Shown in pieces: positions 1 to 11,748 of a DNA stretch of 64,000 nt. Positions within the stretch are counted from its first letter, which is position 1; each line of letters opens with the position of its first letter. Made by a program: the position numbers and the translations under genes. The notes under the pieces are model-generated. The model saw nothing but the letters and a program-made list of their open reading frames with translations. It did no database searches and was not told the DNA's origin. This DNA comes from Perilla frutescens. Taxonomy: Eukaryota; Streptophyta; Magnoliopsida; Lamiales; Lamiaceae. The stretch is from the NCBI GenBank assembly GCA_026008535.1, contig BRKX01000006.1, forward strand, positions 40,970,664 through 41,034,663. The letters run 5' to 3'.

Positions 1-138
1 GCCCTTCTTGCTCGCTGACCTCTCTATCTCCGGATCGTAGAGTAAATCTCCTGCGCGGTTAGAACGAAGCATATACTAAGGTAAAACAGTAAATAGACAG
101 AAAAGTGCGCTTACACTCCCCGGCAACGGCGCTAATTT
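1..138 (-). mobile_element. Internal 5' end of a truncated Gypsy-like LTR element
   Basis: This is the short piece of internal element sequence that follows the LTR at 139-1668 when read on the minus strand. It begins with a primer-binding site (117-134) and then runs out of the window. I see no coding potential in it. The element body, its second LTR and its second target duplication lie to the left of position 1. Confidence 0.6.
117..134 (-). other. Primer-binding site, tRNA-Asp type
   Basis: The plus strand reads TCCCCGGCAACGGCGCTA. This matches the 3' end of plant tRNA-Asp(GTC) including its CCA tail, with one mismatch (CTA for CCA). It lies 4 bases outside the LTR edge, the position expected for the start of reverse transcription of a minus-strand element. 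The same motif occurs at 42357-42374. As I recall, this primer type is used by Athila/Tat-like Gypsy elements; that assignment is inference. Confidence 0.75.
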
Positions 139-1668
139 TGGCACACCCGTTGTTTAGGTGTGCAAAATACACTTGCAGGCAAATGGTCCACAAATGCTTA
201 ATCTGCCCTCAACGGCTAATATAGCTAGTGAAGACGGATGTCGATCCCACGAGGAGTGTTTTAACCTTCTGTCTTTTCTTAATTTTGGTTTGGGTCTTCA
301 GTGTCACTCTAAAAACCTTGTTAATAAACTTAAACTAACTAAATGCTGAAAAGGAAATCACGAAAGAAAATATCAGTAATAAAAGTGCTCAAGTCAAAGC
401 ATCAAGTCATTTGGTAGGTATGCGCAATCCCGGGCAAAACATATGTAATTACCACTACTACCCGTTGTGCCCACACTAGCAGAAAGGTCAAAAACCAAAT
501 TCCTATGGCTAAATATGGGTAATTGTCACTTTGAGGGTTAACCGGTTATAGGAAATGGATACGATCGGCCACTCCCCAATCACTTCTTATATTATATCGT
601 CTAGATGATACGATCGGCACCTAGGGACCTAACTATACAGGAACCTAAGGAGAGAATCACACAAAGGTTTTGCAAGCATAGCAGCTTTGAGGGCAAAAGC
701 GACCCGATTCTAGTAGGTTTGACACGGTCTTGTGCCTGCATATACTACTCAATCTCAACTACCAAGGCTGTCATCCCCGGACTTGTTACTATGCGGGTAT
801 CGAGGAATGGGTCACCTATACACTCCCACATAACTAACACTAGTACCAGTTAATCAGAAATGCGCGCTTTCATCTCCAACCACCCTTTACCTATGTCTAA
901 GTGAAAAACAAGTTAAGATTGTGAACCCTTAAGGCTTTAAAGTCCGATTACCTCATGCACATATTTTACCCTTAGACCATTACTTTGACTTGAACAGTGG
1001 ATACTTAGCCACTAAATATAGAAACGAAAATAAAAGAAATGATAAAAGACATCTTACTTGGAAAGGAAATAACTTGATTAACTTCTGGGCCCAACCCCAG
1101 TTTTGCCAACAAAAACAACTGAACTACCTCTCCGCGGGCAAATCGCCAGCTTCAGACAGACAGATTATCCAGCAAATAAACTAAATATGAAAACGGGAAA
1201 TTGTATCTTGAGGTGCAAAAACCGACACACTCATATGAAAACAGATAAAAGTATTTATAGCAACTGAATTAAGGCTTCAAGCAGCCCATATCTCACCCAC
1301 GCAGGGGTTCTTGCACTCCTCCACTTCCTCATTTCGTGCTCAACGTTCTTCCTTGAATTTAGGAGGGATAGCAACAAACCCTAGCGTCTCCAACAGCTTT
1401 CTGATGTCCCCACTTCCTTCCCAACGTGTGTAGACCTCCCCAAGACTCGGAACTGACCGCCACATCACCTCCACGTGCATATAGGAACTGTCCCGCGATC
1501 TTGTTGCGCAATTCTCGCAACAACTTTGACTGGGTCCTCGGCAGGCAAATCAGTCCTTTGTGCCCTCAGCATAAATAGCACCTGTCTGTGCCTATTGTGG
1601 TGGTTTTGTGCCCTCAACCTCCTGCAATCAGCTTTACCCCCAAAACAGACTAGACTCTATACTAAACA
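139..1668 (-). mobile_element. 5' LTR of a minus-strand Gypsy-like element
   Basis: Read on the minus strand the LTR begins TGTTTAG at 1668 and ends with CA at 139, next to the primer-binding site. The start resembles the starts of the LTRs at 42379-44046 (TGTTTAG) and 3501-5160 (TGTTTAA), and the length (1530 bp) is close to theirs (1.62-1.67 kb). A 5-bp target duplication would be CTTAA at 1669-1673, but its partner is outside the window. There are no open frames worth calling. It is probably a complete LTR of an element cut by the window edge. Confidence 0.6.
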
Positions 1669-1673
1669 CTTAA

Positions 1674-3120
1674 AAAGGGTGTAAAAAGATAAAGAAAAAA
1701 GCACGAATTTGAGTCTTCATCACTCACGCGTCTTTGCATATTTTTTTTGCCTACTAGCCTAGTTGGGTTGTTTTTACTTTTTTTTTTTCCTTTTTCTCCT
1801 TTCTTTCTCATGCCCAATTATTGTTATTTCTCTTTCTTTTTTTTTTTCACTTTCTTTCTTCCTTTTTTTAAAATAATTATTTTTTAAAAAATTAATTCAA
1901 TTAAATTTTAGTACTCACTAATTCCATTTTAGGGTATACGTTTGTTTTTAAAAAAATATATTTATGGGGTGAAATTTTATTTAAAAAAATAAATTCAATT
2001 CAATTTTATGGTTCAATCATTTCAATTTAGGGTATAGATTTATTTCAAAAAAAATATATATTGAAGTATCCTTAAAATAATTATAGTATCATTAATTAGG
2101 GATGAAGTATCACTAATTGAAGAAGAAAGTATCACTAATTGAAGAAAAGTATCACTAATTGCAGAAGAAAATATCACTAATTAGAAACAAAAGTATCACT
2201 AATTGCAAAGAAAGTATCACTAATGGCAGAAGAAAGTATCACTAATTTAAAGAAAAGTATCACTAATTGCAGAAGAAAGTATCACTAATTAGAAAGAAAA
2301 GTATCACTAATTGCAGAAGAAAGTATCACTAATTAGAAGAAAAGTATCATTAATTGCAGAAGAAAGTATCACTAATTAGAAAGAAAAATATCACTAATTG
2401 CAGAAGAAAGTATCGCTAATTAAAAAAAAAGTATCACTAATTGCAGAAGAAAGTATCACTAATTAGAAAGAAAAGTATCAGTTCAAACATATTGCAATTC
2501 AAAAATTGAATCATTAGCTACATAAAAGAAATGTTGCAATTCAAGAATTGAACATGATAGTGAGTAGTAACTAATTATATTAGTGATGCTTCATTTTTTT
2601 ATTAATAGTGATACTTACTTCATAATTAATGATACTTCTCTGTTGTTAATTTAATAATTAATGTTTAATCATCGGTAATTCTTATTTTAATGAAAATATA
2701 ACTTTTTCTTCTATATTTTCATTTTAATGAAAATATAACGTTTGTGCTAAAGAAAGAAAGGAAAAAAAGGAAGAGCACAAACGTGCTAAAGAAAAAGAAG
2801 GGAAAAAAAGAAAAAAAAAGGAGAAGGCATGTTGTGGTAAAGAAAAAGGAACAAAAATTAAAAAAAAAAAAAAAAGAAAACAGCATGTTTGTGCTATTAA
2901 TAAAAGAAAACAAAGAGAGAGAGCACGCAAGTGCAAAAGAAAAAAAATAAAAATTGAATATCAAAGAAAAAAGAGGAAGGGGGGACCATTAAAAAAATCA
3001 AAAAGAAAAGAAAAAAGGAAGGGGACCACTTTATTGGGTCAAATAATATCCGTCTAACGCAAGGGGATCCGTTAGATGGTCTAACAGGAGTGTGCCCCAA
3101 TATTCATAGCTATATAATAA
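1674..3120. mobile_element. Non-coding repeat element with internal minisatellite (copy 1)
   Basis: An AT-rich, non-coding segment with three parts: a T-rich stretch (about 1735-2090), an array of AGTATCACTAATT units (2090-2480), and a purine-rich tract (2740-3030) that ends in a block near 3025-3100 resembling GGACCACTTTATTGGGTCA followed by GGATCCGTTAGATGG and GTGTGCC. The same purine-rich tract and end block recur in reverse orientation at 48398-48590, next to another field of AGTGATACTT motifs. The two are therefore copies of one repeat family. Its class is unknown and its left border is not resolved. Confidence 0.45.
2090..2480. repeat. AGTATCACTAATT minisatellite array
   Basis: About 19 tandem copies of a 19-22 bp unit built on AGTATCACTAATT. 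The spacer alternates between GCAGAAGAA and AGAAAGAAA types, giving a higher-order period near 41-43 bp. Single-base variants occur (ATTAATT, AATATCAC, ATCGCTAAT). Stop codons interrupt all frames, so this is not a protein repeat. Looser copies of the motif continue to about 2640. Confidence 0.85.
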
Positions 3121-3500
3121 GCCAATTGAAAATGAGTAGAGATTCTTTAGTCCCAACTTTGTGTGTTAACGGTGTGCCAATATTAAAATTATATATTGTT
3201 AATAATGTTTTTTGTAAAAATAAAATTTATTATATTATAACTAATCATAATTAATATTTATTGCTAAAAAATTAAAATTTTAAAAAATTATATTCCTTAA
3301 GTTTGGAATAATCAACCCCAAAAATCAATTATATTAACTAAAAATTGAATATTAAATATTAAAAAATAACTATAAACCCTAATTGGGTGGAATAAACCCC
3401 AAATAAAATTGTAAAATTATGCTATACCTAAAGAAATTAAAATTGAAGAACAAAAATGAAAGAAAAATAATAAATTTGAGTTTTGGTACACGATTTTCAC
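3121..3500. other. AT-rich spacer, nothing recognised
   Basis: An AT-rich stretch with no open frame, no clear repeat and no recognisable element end. It separates the minisatellite element from the solo LTR that starts at 3501. Confidence 0.5.
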
Positions 3501-5160
3501 TGTTTAATGTTTATTTGTACTATTTTATGGTAGAAATTTGGTGTCTTTAGTACGTGTGTTTCCTTTATTTTCGTGTTATTTTTATTTTATTTCCTTCAAT
3601 TTTGCTCTTGTGGTGAGTTGTTCCAGGTTTGTGCAAAACTTGAGCTTTTGTGTCCAAAAGTAGGATTTTATGGCCAAAAGGTGGCTAGGAGGCAGAGCTC
3701 CCAACTGAAGCCCAGCGGATGAAGTGAACTGGAGCTGTAACTGAAGGAGCCCAGCTGAAGCGTCAAAACTAGAGGCGTAGCTGATGAAGCCAGAACTGAA
3801 GGAGCGCAACTGATGACAAGCGCCAAAACTGAAGAGAAAAGCCGGAAGCTGGAGCTGAAGCAGCCCCGCCGGCACAGGACCCCCGCCACCGCGGAGCAGT
3901 GCTCACGGAGAACGCACCCCGCCAATGCGGGGCGATCAGTTCAGGCCTCTTCTTCAATCAGTTCCAGCTGCAGTTTTGGGGAGTTCTATTCTTTAATGCT
4001 CTCCACCCACTTGACCAGCTGTGGGAATTAAATGGACACGGTTCTAGAGTTGTAGGAAGAGTTGGGAACCATCCACCATCTACCAATAACTCCACCTTTT
4101 GCTTTTCATCTCTCTCTTCAACTAATAAATAACCATCTCCCCATTCATTTCATCATCTTCTACACATCATCTACGACACACACCACCCATTCCAGACTTC
4201 ACTATCCATCACCACCATAGTTCCAGAGAGAGAGAAAGGAGGAGGAGAAGAGGCAAGTGAGTTTAAGCTCAAGGAAGGAAGCACGAGAAGAGGAATCCAA
4301 CTCCAAGCCATCCGCGAAAGTTAGGCTTGCTCGAGGATCTCCACTTTTGGTATTTCTTTTCTTAGCTTAGCTCATTTGTGGAGGTTTGTCCCAAAACACT
4401 CTCGAGACAACAATATTGTAGGAGTTGTATATTATTTATCTTTCGATTTATAAAATGAAGAACTTGTATGATGTTTATGTTCTTTTGAGCATGATGATGG
4501 GCTAATTCCTACATTAGAGGGTAGATAATCAATTTGGTTTCGATCCATGCTTGTGATGGTTGGTTTCTTATTGTTGGAATTGTTCTTGTTTATGTTGAGT
4601 ACTTGATCACTACTTAGCATTGCTAAGCTTTAGATGAGACCGAGAGGACATTCTATAGCCCGACTTAGGTTCCTTCAACGTTAGGTGGACTGGGTACATA
4701 AGCCTAATTGTTAATCTTGTTCGTATGATGTAGCCGATGGGGGTTTAACGGATTGAAGGTGACAGTAAATGAATTTAAGCACCTTGAAAGGGTCTATTGT
4801 ACGTCTAGGATTGACATAATCAACTTGAATCAAGTTAGGAGAGAAACCAATGAGAGAATCTGTACCATAATACTCTTCTCATAATCTTTTCATTCATCTT
4901 TGTTATTGTTGGAGTTGCTAGTTTATTTTGCTTGTTTAATTTCATTAGTTTAGTCAAAACTCTCCAATCCCTTGTTTAGAATGTGTAGGTTTGTGTTTAA
5001 ATTAATGTGTATGTTAACCATTGTAGTATAAGAAGATAACCGTCTGCTTTCTTCGAGAAACACGACTCGGGTTAGCTCACCGCCATACAATCGACCCCGT
5101 CCTCTTGCGGGTCTGATCAGTAGATTTTGTGCGTGTGTAGGTTAAATTGAAAACCTAACA
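3501..5160 (+). mobile_element. Solo LTR, Gypsy-like, plus orientation
   Basis: The LTR starts TGTTTAATG at 3501 and ends CCTAACA at 5160, with TGTT/AACA ends. Its first ~120 bp align by eye with the LTRs of the element at 38754-44046, and near its 3' end it shares their block reading ACTCGGGTTAGCTCACCGCC followed by CGACCCCGTCC. The flanks are TTCAC (3496-3500) and GTCAC (5161-5165), a target duplication with one mismatch. No primer site or internal region follows, so it is a solo LTR left by LTR-LTR recombination. Length is 1660 bp. Small open frames inside are not genes. Confidence 0.75.
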
Positions 5161-5952
5161 GTCACATACAAGTTGGGACTAGATAATTTCAACTGATCGA
5201 ACATTTAGGTTGCCGGATGTGTTATTACTGATTGTGTTATTGCAATTTTTTTTTTAAGGATGTTATAATTGTCAAAGTTATTGTACCGTATAATTCATGA
5301 TTTGGGTAGGTAGCATAGTTTTGACGGGAAAATAAAATTACAATTTTACCCTAAATTATCCTACTTTTAAATATAGTATGATTATTTATTTTCATTTTTA
5401 TTGCTTGTATTATTATATTTTAGTGCTAATTAGCATTAAAATACACTAAGATAAACAATAAAACTATAGTAAATAAATATAGTGCACGTGTAATGACCCA
5501 TGATTTTCAGTATATGTTTAAAAGCCAACCTGCGTTTGAAGTTTAATTTTTCAAAGTGAATGGCCATTTTCAAAAAAAAAAAAAAAAAAAAAAAAATCTT
5601 CCATTCATTCCTTTTATTGGGCCTAGCAAATATTAGCATATTACTTTACTTGGCTTGGAGTTATTTCATCTCACCAAAATGATTTAGAAATTTAACAACA
5701 TAACCCTATAGGTAGCCAACATCAAACAAGAACGAAACAACTGTACTAAAAAGTGGAGCCAAAACAGAATCATTCATTTGAGAGCAGATTGAACATTTTA
5801 CTAACTAATGCTTTGGCATTCGAAGCATATGGCAGAATTGACCTGTTCTCTACCAGAACTAGCATACAATGAATTCGAATCTCGTCTACAATTACTAGAA
5901 TTTAGAGCAACAGAAGTATAACTTCCGCTATCAGCATTATACAGAGAAAGTT
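5161..5952. other. Intergenic spacer and 3' flank of TRM61
   Basis: AT-rich DNA with a poly-A run at 5572-5596. The stretch from about 5720 to 5952 lies just downstream of the TRM61 stop codon and probably includes its 3' untranslated region. I see no other gene here. Confidence 0.5.
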
Positions 5953-7599
5953 TTACCCGATGCAACTGAGTCTGGCAAATGTCAAGTAACCGGTATGCCC
6001 CCTCACCTCACCAATTCGTCTAGCCATGACAGTCTGAGGTCGAGAATCTTCCTGTCCATTTGTTGAACGCGGCCTCTTCTTGCTACTCTTAACAGATGCC
6101 AAAACCCCATCACTATCTTGCAAACTTGCCAAGTTTCCTTCTTGAACTTCATAGGTGTCGAGGAGGATTTCAAACGTTCTAATATCTGATAGCATTGAAC
6201 ATAAAGACACATTTAAGCAAAGTTTGATACGTAGCTTGGAAATAGTTGACTGCAAGTTCAAGGACAGAGAGCAAGTCTACCAGTGAACGAGGATTTAAGC
6301 GTCTCACAAGATCTCTGTACTTGCTCGATACAGGGAGAGAACGAGCACAGAACTCCATCTTGCTGCAGCATTTTTGCAGCAGAAGGAATCGCTAACCAAG
6401 GCTGAGGCAAGTCAAGGAAAACAGAATCTGCCCTGCCTATAAATTCATCTGGAAAACCCACACCCTGTATGTCTCTCACACCAACCGTCACCAAACTACT
6501 CAATCCTGTGCGTTCAAAATCCTCCCTAAGCAAACATTTAAGCATACATGTCATAATAAAGATTGACATTTAAATCACAAAAACCCCTTGATGAAGGCTG
6601 GAAATAATTGGTTCTAACAACACATCCAATTAGATATAATAAAATTTATAAACATTTAAGTATATACATGTTCATCATACAGACTGAACATAAAATCCAC
6701 TCAGCCACTTGAATCACAAAAAGCCCTCGATGAAGGCCAGAAATAATTACTTCTAATAACACATCCAGTTAGACATCATCAAATTTATAGCATCTAAAGT
6801 TTTCATGACGGCAAATCCATCAAACCAAATCTTCTTCACATTTATGTAAGCATGCATTTTCAAAACATGTGAAACCAAATCAGGTATAGTGACCAGCATA
6901 TAAACTATTATTGACAAAAATATGTGAGGCGAACAAAGATAAACTTTATCCTCTGAGACGAACAAAGATAAACTTTATACTTAGTAATTTCTCCATTAAG
7001 GGGGACAAGCTCAAAGTTGTTCGATCTATCAAAGTATGCAGTAGATTAACCTATATTATTTTCATATATCCAAACTATCAGTCAAAGTAAATACCCGTAA
7101 AACCAACAACAACATCAAATGAATGACCAAATTCACAAACTTCTCACCTCGCAGACACAGCCCTCTGTTCATGGAAATCGAACGTATACACGTGCCCATT
7201 CGGGGCAACGGCATGTGCAAGAGAAGTAGTCAAGGATCCACTTCCAGTGCCAGATTCAAGCACCACACAACCAGGAACTATCTCCAAATACATAATAACA
7301 AAACTTATATCTGCAATATATAAAATCTGAGTTCTGTGGCTCAAAACCAGAGTCCACAACTCAGGAGTTGGGGCCAATAAATAAACGAATCCACCTTTAC
7401 TGCTGAAAGCCTTAGACCCAAACGGTTTCCCAATCCAATCAGAATGTTTAAACACACCAAAACGGTTCTGTAAAACCCCTTTTTTGGAAACATTTATAGG
7501 CTTCATAACATCGTGTCTCTCATAAACAATAACCAAATCTCCATCCATTATGCAGCGATTAAAGGATAATTTTTTGGTAGAATCAACTGGTAACAACAT
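5953..7599 (-). CDS. TRM61: tRNA (adenine(58)-N1)-methyltransferase catalytic subunit TRM61
   Basis: Encodes the S-adenosylmethionine-binding subunit of the enzyme that methylates adenine 58 in the T-loop of nuclear-encoded tRNAs; in other eukaryotes it works with TRM6 in the nucleus. Exons on the minus strand are 7599-7148, 6525-6281 and 6185-5953. All junctions are GT/AG and the frame is kept, giving 309 aa, the usual plant length. Visible motifs: HRTQILY at residues 88-94, the SAM-binding loop ESGTGSGS at 115-122, DFHEQRA at 141-147, catalytic-type DLPQPW at 189-194, SFSPCIEQVQR in exon 2, and a conserved tail RGHTGYLTFARL. A low-complexity insert lies before the tail, as in other plants. 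The ATG at 7599 begins MLLPVDSTKK, and the conserved region starts within 20 residues. The gene looks intact. Confidence 0.93.
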
Positions 7600-7930
7600 C
7601 TTTAGGTGTTTTCCAATCCAATTTCAATTAGTATCTGCAGTTTTTGTGAAAAAAACAAAGGAGAATCAGAATTAGTAACTGCAACAGTCAAATCCGAGAT
7701 AGATGTAGGATCAAATAAGCTACTGTACATAGTTAAGGTAAAATACAAGAAAGCATACTCGTAAGTTCAGATGAATGGTGATTGATGCTAGGGTTTGGCG
7801 GCGGAGTACATCGGATTAATGAATGTGTTTGACAAATTAAACGAGAAATTTAAAAATGTGGCTCATCAATTTAAAGCCGCAAACAAAGGTTAACTATGAA
7901 TCCCAAAAGATGAAAACTATCAATTTATTC
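7600..7930 (-). promoter_or_regulatory. Probable 5' UTR and promoter region of TRM61
   Basis: The 5' flank of TRM61. A GC-richer patch near 7785-7815, reading GGCGGCGGAGTAC on the plus strand, resembles a plant 5' leader. I cannot fix a transcription start, and an intron in the leader cannot be excluded. No strong TATA box is visible. Confidence 0.3.
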
Positions 7931-7959
7931 TATTTTTTTAGAGAAACGGCATCAATATA

Positions 7960-8370
7960 TTAAGATAATGAAACACTTTCTTCATAAGCAAGATGAATAC
8001 AATCTGAAATGGAACCAGAAAAAACATCCAAACAAAAAAGTTGATGCCCAACACGTCGACGAGTCCAACTATACCCAACAAAATTAAAAGAAGACGCAAA
8101 AATCTTAATATCCTTAACAATGCTACTGAGATAAGAAAGATCCGAAAAATCTTGTTTGAGGCAATAGAAAAGACCTTGACAATACGTTTCCAAAATCAGC
8201 CCCTCACGAGCAGCAATTCCTTCAGCAATGTCAACAGCAAAAACTTGTTTAACAAAACGGCTGCAAGTCTGCAACTACAAATCACGCGGCCAACATCATC
8301 TCTAACCACCTCTCCAATTCCAGTATCCACACCCTCATTAATCTTCCAAAAACACCGAGGAAGACTAGCC
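7960..8370 (-). pseudogene. RNase H-like (RVT_3) fragment, probably from a LINE
   Basis: The minus-strand frames contain the pattern of the plant RVT_3 RNase H domain found in LINE-type elements. An upstream part (about 8360-8270) reads INEGVDTGIGEVVRDDVGRV, matching the first strand with its G-x-G-x-V-x-R-D signature. A downstream part (8274-7960) holds AEGIAAREGL, an ETYCQGLF segment where ETDCQ would be usual, and a YSWTRRRVGHQL tail resembling the usual (V/W)xRxxN(x)xAH ending. The two parts are in different frames and key residues are altered (Asn to His, Asp to Tyr). No reverse transcriptase lies beside it. It is a decayed fragment, either of a LINE or of a host RNase H-like gene. Confidence 0.5.
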
Positions 8371-8429
8371 CATGAAGCCCCAGGAGGCCTAGCCCATGAG
8401 AACTATCAATCTACATGTTCATTTTAAAA

Positions 8430-9004
8430 TATTTATTAATTTTAAGAAAATTCGAATTACTTTTATTAACATTTTAAAATATTTATTAATAAAATATAAT
8501 TATTTTTATAAATTTTTAAGATTATAATTATTAAAATTGTTATGTTTTAGAGGGTGATTGTGTATTTTTGCCCTGAATCTAGCAAATCAAACATTGAATT
8601 GACTCGGATCAAACATTTAAAAACTTTTATATTCTAATTTATTTTATTATAAGATGTTTTAATCTTCAGACTTTTATTTGCATTTTTATCATCATAATTC
8701 GTTTTCTTTTTTTCGTTTCTTTTTAAATAGTTTTTCCCCTCATTTTTTCAACATATTTACTTCCATCTAAGAGTAATAATGGCTTCTCATTTTAACTCTA
8801 TCCCATTTCTTTCCATTTAAGGTTAATAATATTGATTTCATTTAAAAATCTTTTATATTCTAATTTATTTTCACATAAAATGTTATCTTCTAACTTTTAT
8901 TCACATTTGAGATTGTTGGCAAAGGTCGCCTATTTTGATTTGTTTATTGTCATTTAGCATTGCTAATGCTAATTTTATTTAAAACCTTTTGTATTATAAT
9001 TATT
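8430..9004. other. AT-rich repeat debris
   Basis: AT-rich DNA with a dispersed motif of the form ATGTTATCTTCTAACTTTTATTCACATTTGAG near 8878-8915, a degenerate version near 8650-8690 and another copy at 10435-10468. No gene is seen. Confidence 0.4.
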
Positions 9005-9038
9005 ATTAGTGTATCGCCCATGTGATGCACGGACAAAA
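9005..9038 (-). mobile_element. Helitron-like 3' terminus (minus strand)
   Basis: On the minus strand this reads GTCCGTGCATCACATGGG, then CGATACACTAA followed by T. A GC-rich imperfect hairpin about 10 bases before a CTRR end, next to a T, is the form of plant Helitron 3' ends. The hairpin is imperfect and no 5' TC end was identified, so the call is tentative. Confidence 0.3.
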
Positions 9039-11715
9039 CCTTCGTTACGTTGTCTTTCATTTTAATTACTTGTTGACAAATGATTGTAATCAAGAAATGT
9101 ATTCTAATTCTTAAGGCAATATTTCAGCCACTGCACGCTCAAAGAAAACATGATTTTCTACTATAATTAATTAAGAATTAGTCACTTGCGTCAATAGCCA
9201 GAAGTCTTCGCCCATCCCACCAACTAAATTTCTATGCTCTCTCACTCCAATTGTTAAAACATTCCAAGTTGATGATGCATTTCTTCACATATTCATCCGT
9301 GTTGCTCTTAGAAAAAGACTGCTCAAGTTGAAAAATCAAAATTTCATAGTGTATTAAATTGTACAATATATTTTAATTATGTGCAAAACATCTCATAGAA
9401 ATTTTGAAATCAAAAGTTCTAGAACACATAAAACCCGTGTCCCCGTGTTTTATAACAGAAAGATTATATATTAACACGAATTGATAAACAAAAAAAATGC
9501 AGTATATTTTCAGAAGACATCACATCTTTGTCGAACATTGTGGTGAGTTGCAAAAATTTATTGGGAAATTAGGCAAAACACTTTGAAGAAATTAATTCTC
9601 AACAGAGATTTTAAGAAATTAATCGTCAAGAGAGAAAAAAAAAGATATGCGCACAAAGAAAATACATTAGAAGGGAAAATGTCTTTCCTGGCGCCCCACC
9701 GATTACTTCACTTGCCATAAATTATAGTATCGTGAAATCCATTGGCAACATCATCAAAATGCTCGTAAAGAGACAAATTAACCATTAACAATTGAAAATA
9801 ATTGAAGAAAAATTAAATAAATTATTTGCCTAATTCAGTACCTTGGTATCCAATTTCCTTGCATCATTGATAAAAGGTTGACCATCATTTTAAAATGATG
9901 GTAGAATATACAGACGAACAAAGTGTAATTGAAGGACTATCCTATTTATTACGGATTACAGGTCATCAATTATTTGAAAGTGTGGAAGCATGATGAATGT
10001 AATAGTCGTTTTTTCTTTTTTGTAATTATAATTTGCTTAAAAATGATGTTGAATATTTATAATGATTTCTTAAGTTTCAGTTATTGGAGGATGGAGAGTG
10101 GAGGGTGGAAATCATCTTAATTTTAGTTTTTCCATAATCTGTTCTATATTATATAATATTATAATAATATGTACATAATAAATAAGTGGCAGACAATACT
10201 TACATTATTATATAATAAAATATTATAAATCTAAAATATTGTTAATATTGGGAAGAATTGTGCGACAACATGATTGTATTAGAAAAATAAATAATGTTGT
10301 TAAAAAGTGGGCAACACCACGATTCTGATTTGGAGGAATTTTGAAAATGAAAAACTAATTATGCACGACAATTTTGAGCAGGATTATGTGCATGGACAAT
10401 TCCATTATAATATATGTATAGATTTGCATTTAAGATGTTTTATCTTCTAAAATTTATTCACATTTGAGGTATTTAGCAAACCACCGACTCTTCCAATTAA
10501 TTAATAGTCCAAAAGTCAGAAATTACGTAAATAAAAGGAAATTAATATATTATACAAATAAATTTTTGGCTCCATTTCTATAAATAGTTGAATCAACTGT
10601 CAAGCACCATTGTGAATTGAGCTCTTCTTCACAACATAAAAAGAAAATAAAAACATTTGAAGCTCACATAAGTGGTGAAGATGAAGCACTTAGGTTAACT
10701 TTTGAACATTTCGTTGTTCGTTTAGTTATGCATTACATCAAACAAAGCTCACAAAAATGTTGAAGATCGAGCAACCATGGAAAAAAAACAGGTGTATGGG
10801 GATGAGAAAGAAAATAAATAAGATGGAAGGAGAGACTTTGATTATTCTTGAATTGAGTTGAGCAACTATATAAATGTATGTCTATTGATCGGTCATGTTA
10901 ATTACATAATGTTATAATTGATGCATTATAATAATTTAATTAAATTCCAATTTAATTTATGCATGCTTTTTAACATTTTATTTATATTTAATTATTTTTC
11001 AAATTTTTAATGTTTAAAGTTTGTATTTTATTAAATTATTTTTATTTATATTAATAGGTACATGTGATTTAACATTTTGATTTGTGAAATTTATCATGAT
11101 AAGCTATAAAAGTTCGATTTTCAATAAAAGTTACATTTATATATACTAAGATATATTCCAAATTTAATTATAAATATTTTGGAATCACATATTGTTCGGT
11201 TGCACTGTTATGTGTTAGCTGTTAGTAATTTCTTTAAATGTGGAAATATTAATTCTATTAAATTATCTTATGACTGTGTTTTGTAATTAAATTCTGATAA
11301 TTTATATTGTGATCAATTAAGTGGAAAAATTTGTAGCTAAATAAACTTTATGTGCAATCATAGAATTTTATTGTGTAAATTTTCATTTTTATCTGATTAT
11401 ATAAATGTTAGCGTTTTTTAAGTAATATACATCTTCACTTCTAATTAATCAAACCATATGTGCTCAATTAATTTCTTTGGTGCCATTTTTTATGGCATGC
11501 TATTATTTACTAGAAGATAATATTTTGTCATTTGTTTTTTCAAATAATAATGATAATTATTATTGTTTAGATTTATGAAAAATAAATTTTAGTTTTTTAA
11601 TCTATTTAAACTTTTTTACACGTTTATTTCACACACTTATATATGTGTATTGCGCATATATATATCTAAGTAAGATTGAGTTTTGCTTTTAGTTTTTCAA
11701 TTATTATAAAATAAT
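9039..11715. other. AT-rich region bounded by two Helitron-like ends
   Basis: About 2.7 kb of non-coding, AT-rich sequence. The Helitron-like ends at 9005 and 11747 both face outward, so two elements in opposite orientation may meet inside. I found no Rep/helicase coding sequence, no convincing exon and no terminal inverted repeats. Small open frames here are not conserved. Confidence 0.3.
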
Positions 11716-11747
11716 ATAGTACCGAGTATCGTGCGGGCACATACTAG
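11716..11747 (+). mobile_element. Helitron-like 3' terminus (plus strand)
   Basis: The sequence ACCGAGTATCGTGCGGGCAC followed by ATACTAG and then T resembles the common plant Helitron end (a hairpin of the CCCGTGC...GCACGGG type followed by CTAG). The stem has mutations. The 5' end was not identified. Confidence 0.35.
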
Positions 11748-11748
11748 T

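Noticed and set aside
2090..2480. CRISPR-like array
   Set aside because: The repeats are short, degenerate and without unique spacers; it is a plant minisatellite.
2719..3100. Phe/Leu-rich and Lys-rich open frames on opposite strands
   Set aside because: They translate a purine-rich low-complexity tract.
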